In this document: one piece after another, positions 33,243 to 35,903 of the stretch | Numbering within the stretch: position 1 is the stretch's first letter | How the letters are laid out: each line of letters begins with the position of its first letter | Notes under the pieces: model-generated | Told to the model about the DNA's origin: nothing | Seen by the model: the letters and a program-made list of their open reading frames with translations, nothing else | The model's database searches: none | From: Syntrophomonas sp. | Lineage (GTDB): Bacteria; Bacillota; Syntrophomonadia; Syntrophomonadales; Syntrophomonadaceae | Assembly: GCA_028709585.1 (NCBI GenBank) | Contig: JAQVWS010000006.1 | Coordinates: 1 to 35,903 of the forward strand | Reading direction: 5' to 3' | Length of the DNA: 35,903 nt | Position numbers and translations under genes: made by a program

Positions 33243-34589
33243 ATGGCAGGAAATGACACTGAATTAATGAATGCAGCAGGAACTGGAAAGCCTTGGCCTA
33301 AGCCAGTTAAGTATGGCCTTATTATCATGTTGCTGGCAGGAGTAATTGCCGGTGCTTATTATACATACCAATCATTAAACCAAAAGGAACCAGTCAGTTT
33401 GACCATGCCAGTCTCTACAGGTGCTATTATTGATCAAATTCAAGCTACGGGTACTGTGAAGCCCTTGCAAGAAGTAGATCTTTTTTTCAGACAACAGGGG
33501 ACCTTAAAAGTACTAAATGCTCGCAGCGGTGATCCAGTACAGGCTGGTCAGCTTCTAGCCATGCAAGATGATTCGAGTTTGCAGGCGCAGGTACAGCAGG
33601 CCAAGTCCGATTTACTTCTGGCTGAATACAGGCTGGAACAGACCCGGCTTAATTATGAAAAGGCCATTGCTGCAGCTGCCCGGCAGGATGACTTGTATAA
33701 CCAAGGGGCAGTAACCAAGGTTGAGTGGGAACAGGCTATGCGTGATAGAGATACTGAAGCTATCAATATTAAGACATCTGAGGTTTCAATCGAGACTGCC
33801 AGGGCAAAGCTGATTATAGCTGAAACAAATCTCAAGAATGCCCAATTGACAGCGCCTTTTTCCGGAGTAGCTGCTCAGGTTAACGGAGAGGTAGGGCAGG
33901 AAACCGGTAATTCTTCATCACCTATGTTCCACCTTATTAGCAATGATCTAAAGATATTGGCTATGGTTAACGAAGCGGATGTTGGCCGGGTTAAAGAGGG
34001 TCAAGAGGTATTATTCGCAGTGACCAGTTATCCCGGCCAGTCTTTCCAGGGTACAGTTGCCCGGATAAGTCCCCAGTCCATTACTGTGAGCAATGTACAA
34101 GTATATGAGGTAGATATTGCCACTAAAGATTTATCAAATAAGCTGCGGGCTGGTATGTCGGTAACAGCAAATATTATTATTGATAAACGGGATAATGCTA
34201 CCATGGTACCCAATATAGCATTCTCATATGCTCAGAACTTCATGAAGAATAATAGTCAGAATAATACGACGAAATCAACCAAGCCAGATAATCAAAAATC
34301 CACCGCCGAACAAGGAAATTCAAAACTAACTGAAAATGCTGCCCCCAAAAACGATAAAAATTTAAAGCAGGTAGTTATTCTTCAGGATGGCAAGCCGGTT
34401 TTAAAACAGATTGCGGTAGGTTTGAGTGATGGACAAAATACCGAAGTTATCGAAGGTTTAGATCCAGGTGACAAGGTGGTAGTTGGTACCAGTGGAATTG
34501 CTCAGAATAATTCGTCGGGTCAGCAAAACAGCTCACAGCAGCGTGCACCTGGACCGGTGAGCGGCGGTGTACGTATTCAGAGCAGATAG
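33243..34589 (+). CDS. Efflux periplasmic-adaptor-type (MacA/YknX, HlyD family) subunit
   Basis: This 448-residue membrane-anchored adaptor protein carries substrate or regulates an ABC exporter in a MacAB/YknXYZ-type system. It has one N-terminal helix (about residues 24-42), a lipoyl/barrel-sandwich half (IDQIQATGTVKPLQEV, then GDPVQAGQLLA), a helical hairpin coiled coil (about 115-195), the second lipoyl half (LTAPFSGVAAQVNGEVGQ), and a beta-barrel (LAMVNEADVGRVKEGQ). A low-complexity Asn/Lys/Ser-rich insert sits at about residues 330-380, before a final domain that ends in an Asn/Gln-rich tail. AGGGGG lies about 11 nt before the ATG. It heads an operon with the ATPase (34621) and permease (35355). 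Confidence 0.88.
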   Translation: MAGNDTELMNAAGTGKPWPKPVKYGLIIMLLAGVIAGAYYTYQSLNQKEPVSLTMPVSTGAIIDQIQATGTVKPLQEVDLFFRQQGTLKVLNARSGDPVQAGQLLAMQDDSSLQAQVQQAKSDLLLAEYRLEQTRLNYEKAIAAAARQDDLYNQGAVTKVEWEQAMRDRDTEAINIKTSEVSIETARAKLIIAETNLKNAQLTAPFSGVAAQVNGEVGQETGNSSSPMFHLISNDLKILAMVNEADVGRVKEGQEVLFAVTSYPGQSFQGTVARISPQSITVSNVQVYEVDIATKDLSNKLRAGMSVTANIIIDKRDNATMVPNIAFSYAQNFMKNNSQNNTTKSTKPDNQKSTAEQGNSKLTENAAPKNDKNLKQVVILQDGKPVLKQIAVGLSDGQNTEVIEGLDPGDKVVVGTSGIAQNNSSGQQNSSQQRAPGPVSGGVRIQSR

Positions 34590-34620
34590 TATCTGGATCT
34601 TGTCCGGAAGGGGTTTTTTA

Positions 34621-35304
34621 ATGGCTGATATTAATATTAGAATCGAGCAAATAACCAAGACTTATTATGGAACAGATACGCCGGTTCACGCTTTGCGCGG
34701 TATATCTCTGGTACTGGACAAGCCGGAGATGGTAGCTATTATGGGTCAATCCGGGTCGGGCAAATCGACTTTGATGAATATATTAGGCTGTCTGGATAAA
34801 CCAGACGGTGGTGTATATACCTTTGCCGGTTTAAATGTAATGCAGATGAACCGGGAGCAGTTGGCTTACCTGCGTAACCGTCGCATAGGTTTTGTTTTTC
34901 AAAATTTTAACCTGCTGGCTCGTACTACTGCACTGGAAAACGTTTGTTTGCCACTGAGCTATGCAGGGGTACGCGGAGCTGCAGCCGAGAAACGTGCAAG
35001 GGAGATGCTGGAAATGGTAGGGTTGGCTGGCCGTGAACACCACCGCTCCACCCAGATGTCTGGCGGGCAGCAGCAGCGGGTAGCCATAGCCAGAGCTCTG
35101 GTCAATGATCCCGATTTATTGCTGGCGGATGAGCCTACCGGGGCTCTTGACAGCAAGACCTCCATAGAGATTATGACCCTGCTGCAACAATTAAACCGGG
35201 AACAGTCCTTGAGCATAATAATCGTTACGCATGATCCGGAAATTGCCAGGTACTGTGGCCGCACTATTCGTCTCCGTGACGGGCTTATTATAGATGAAGA
35301 ATAA
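34621..35304 (+). CDS. MacB/LolD-type ABC transporter ATPase
   Basis: This 227-residue ATPase belongs to the group that serves MacB-like mechanotransducing permeases. Walker A is GQSGSGKST, followed by the group's typical NILGCLDKPDGG, the Q-loop VFQNFNLLAR, signature [15 protein letters not shown], Walker B LLLADEPTGALD and the H-loop IVTHDPEIA. Start: ATG at 34621 with GGAAGGGG about 8 nt upstream. An in-frame GTG at 34567 lies inside the preceding gene. It is followed at 50 nt by the permease. Confidence 0.93.
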   Translation: MADINIRIEQITKTYYGTDTPVHALRGISLVLDKPEMVAIMGQSGSGKSTLMNILGCLDKPDGGVYTFAGLNVMQMNREQLAYLRNRRIGFVFQNFNLLARTTALENVCLPLSYAGVRGAAAEKRAREMLEMVGLAGREHHRSTQMSGGQQQRVAIARALVNDPDLLLADEPTGALDSKTSIEIMTLLQQLNREQSLSIIIVTHDPEIARYCGRTIRLRDGLIIDEE

Positions 35305-35354
35305 CCTGCCAGTTCCGCGAGATATTTATACAGTCAACTAAGGAGGCTTTCTGG

Positions 35355-35903
35355 ATGGATCTTTTAGCCATATTTCGCACCGCCTGGCGCAGCCTGGCTG
35401 TAAATAAAATGCGTTCGATACTAACGGCATTAGGAATTATTATTGGAGTAGCGTCAGTAATTATGATGGTATCTTTAAGTCAGGGAGCAACTGCCGGAAT
35501 TACTAACCGCATTGCCAGCATGGGTACCAATATTATTCAGATAATGCCCAGCTGGGGGCGTGCCGCGGGAGGCGCGGGAGTTTTGCGGCTCGAAGACGCC
35601 CAGGCCCTGGCGCAGCTTCCGTATGTAAACAATGTTGCGCCTTTGGTAGAAAGCAATGTTACGGCTGCAGTAGGCAGCTTAACCTGGAATGCTACAGTTG
35701 CAGGAACAACCCCGGAAATGGAAGCAATAAAGGGATGGCAGTTATCCACGGGAGGTTTTTTTACCCAGGCAGATGTAGATAATATGGCCTTGTCGGCTGT
35801 TATTGGACATACCGTAGCGGAAAATCTATTTCCCGGAGTAGAAGTGCCGATTGGCACTGGGTTACGCATAAATGGCTTGTCTTTTACAATTGTGGGGGTG
35901 CTG
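35355..35903 (+). CDS. MacB/FtsX-type ABC transporter permease, cut by window end
   Basis: Only the first 183 codons are in the window. The N-terminal helix AWRSLAVNKMRSILTALGIIIGVASVIMMV (about residues 10-40) with the SLSQGATAG start of the extracytoplasmic loop is the signature of MacB-type permeases. The following domain (MacB_PCD, about 45 on) has GTNIIQIMP, VAPLVESN and GHTVAENLFPG. AGGAGG lies 8 nt before the ATG. With the adaptor and ATPase it makes a complete efflux system, likely for an antibiotic, peptide or lipid; the substrate is unknown. Confidence 0.92.
   Translation, partial: MDLLAIFRTAWRSLAVNKMRSILTALGIIIGVASVIMMVSLSQGATAGITNRIASMGTNIIQIMPSWGRAAGGAGVLRLEDAQALAQLPYVNNVAPLVESNVTAAVGSLTWNATVAGTTPEMEAIKGWQLSTGGFFTQADVDNMALSAVIGHTVAENLFPGVEVPIGTGLRINGLSFTIVGVL

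Noticed and set aside
1-35903. CRISPR arrays, insertion sequences, rRNA genes
   Set aside because: No regularly spaced repeats, no transposase frames and no rRNA sequence were seen in the window.

Overview
The window looks like chromosome of a low-to-mid GC, Gram-positive, endospore-forming anaerobe of the Clostridia. The evidence is strong AGGAGG-type ribosome sites, several TTG starts, sigma-A promoters, the Bacillus/Clostridia gene order polA-mutM-ytaF-coaE (ytaF is a sporulation gene), DUF4489 and DUF4342 proteins typical of Clostridia, a selenocysteine gene, and several hot-dog acyl-CoA thioesterase-like genes. A Syntrophomonas-like organism would fit, but that is inference.

Layout. 1-1616 (-): membrane-anchored oligopeptide-type solute-binding protein, cut by the window edge. 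1805-7338 (-): operon polA-mutM-ytaF-coaE-lytic transglycosylase, ending in a terminator at 1750-1776. 7447-7596 (+): tRNA-Leu(CAA) behind a consensus promoter. 7896-8599: L25/Ctc behind two promoters. 8600-9722: structured leader and LysE-type exporter. 9731-10938: two divergent hot-dog proteins separated by a region with competing hairpins. 11015-15309: sbcD-sbcC. 15390-19309: an accessory-looking stretch with two probable spore-surface proteins, a serine recombinase lacking its catalytic domain, and two orphan small proteins. 19364-20611: PaaI thioesterase and a guanylate kinase-DUF1653 fusion. 20806-23905 (-): DUF4342 protein, response regulator, histidine kinase and a small membrane protein. 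24060-24389 (-): HesB-like selenoprotein gene interrupted by an in-frame UGA. 24625-25689 (-): papain-type protease with a copper-amine-oxidase-like tail. 25923-32939 (+): phoP-phoR, then a PhoP box and pstS-pstC-pstA-pstB-phoU. 33243-end (+): MacA/MacB-type efflux system, cut by the window edge.

How they work together. PhoR/PhoP sits directly upstream of the Pst phosphate importer it probably controls. Two TTTACA repeats 11 bp apart overlap the -35 of pstS, and a hairpin plus T-run after pstS probably sets the high ratio of binding protein to permease. polA and mutM form a DNA-repair unit, and SbcCD is a second repair module.

The most notable item is the HesB-like gene at 24060-24389. UGA stands exactly where the family has its first conserved cysteine (GCGG becomes G-UGA-GG). 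It is followed 18 nt later by a perfect 7-bp hairpin with a UGGAU loop, as expected of a bacterial SECIS element. The gene has its own promoter with a CsoR/CstR-like palindrome in the -35/-10 spacer and its own terminator. A standard gene caller would see only a truncated 71-residue product. HesB-like selenoproteins are a known family; the pairing with a possible persulfide- or metal-responsive operator is the less expected part.
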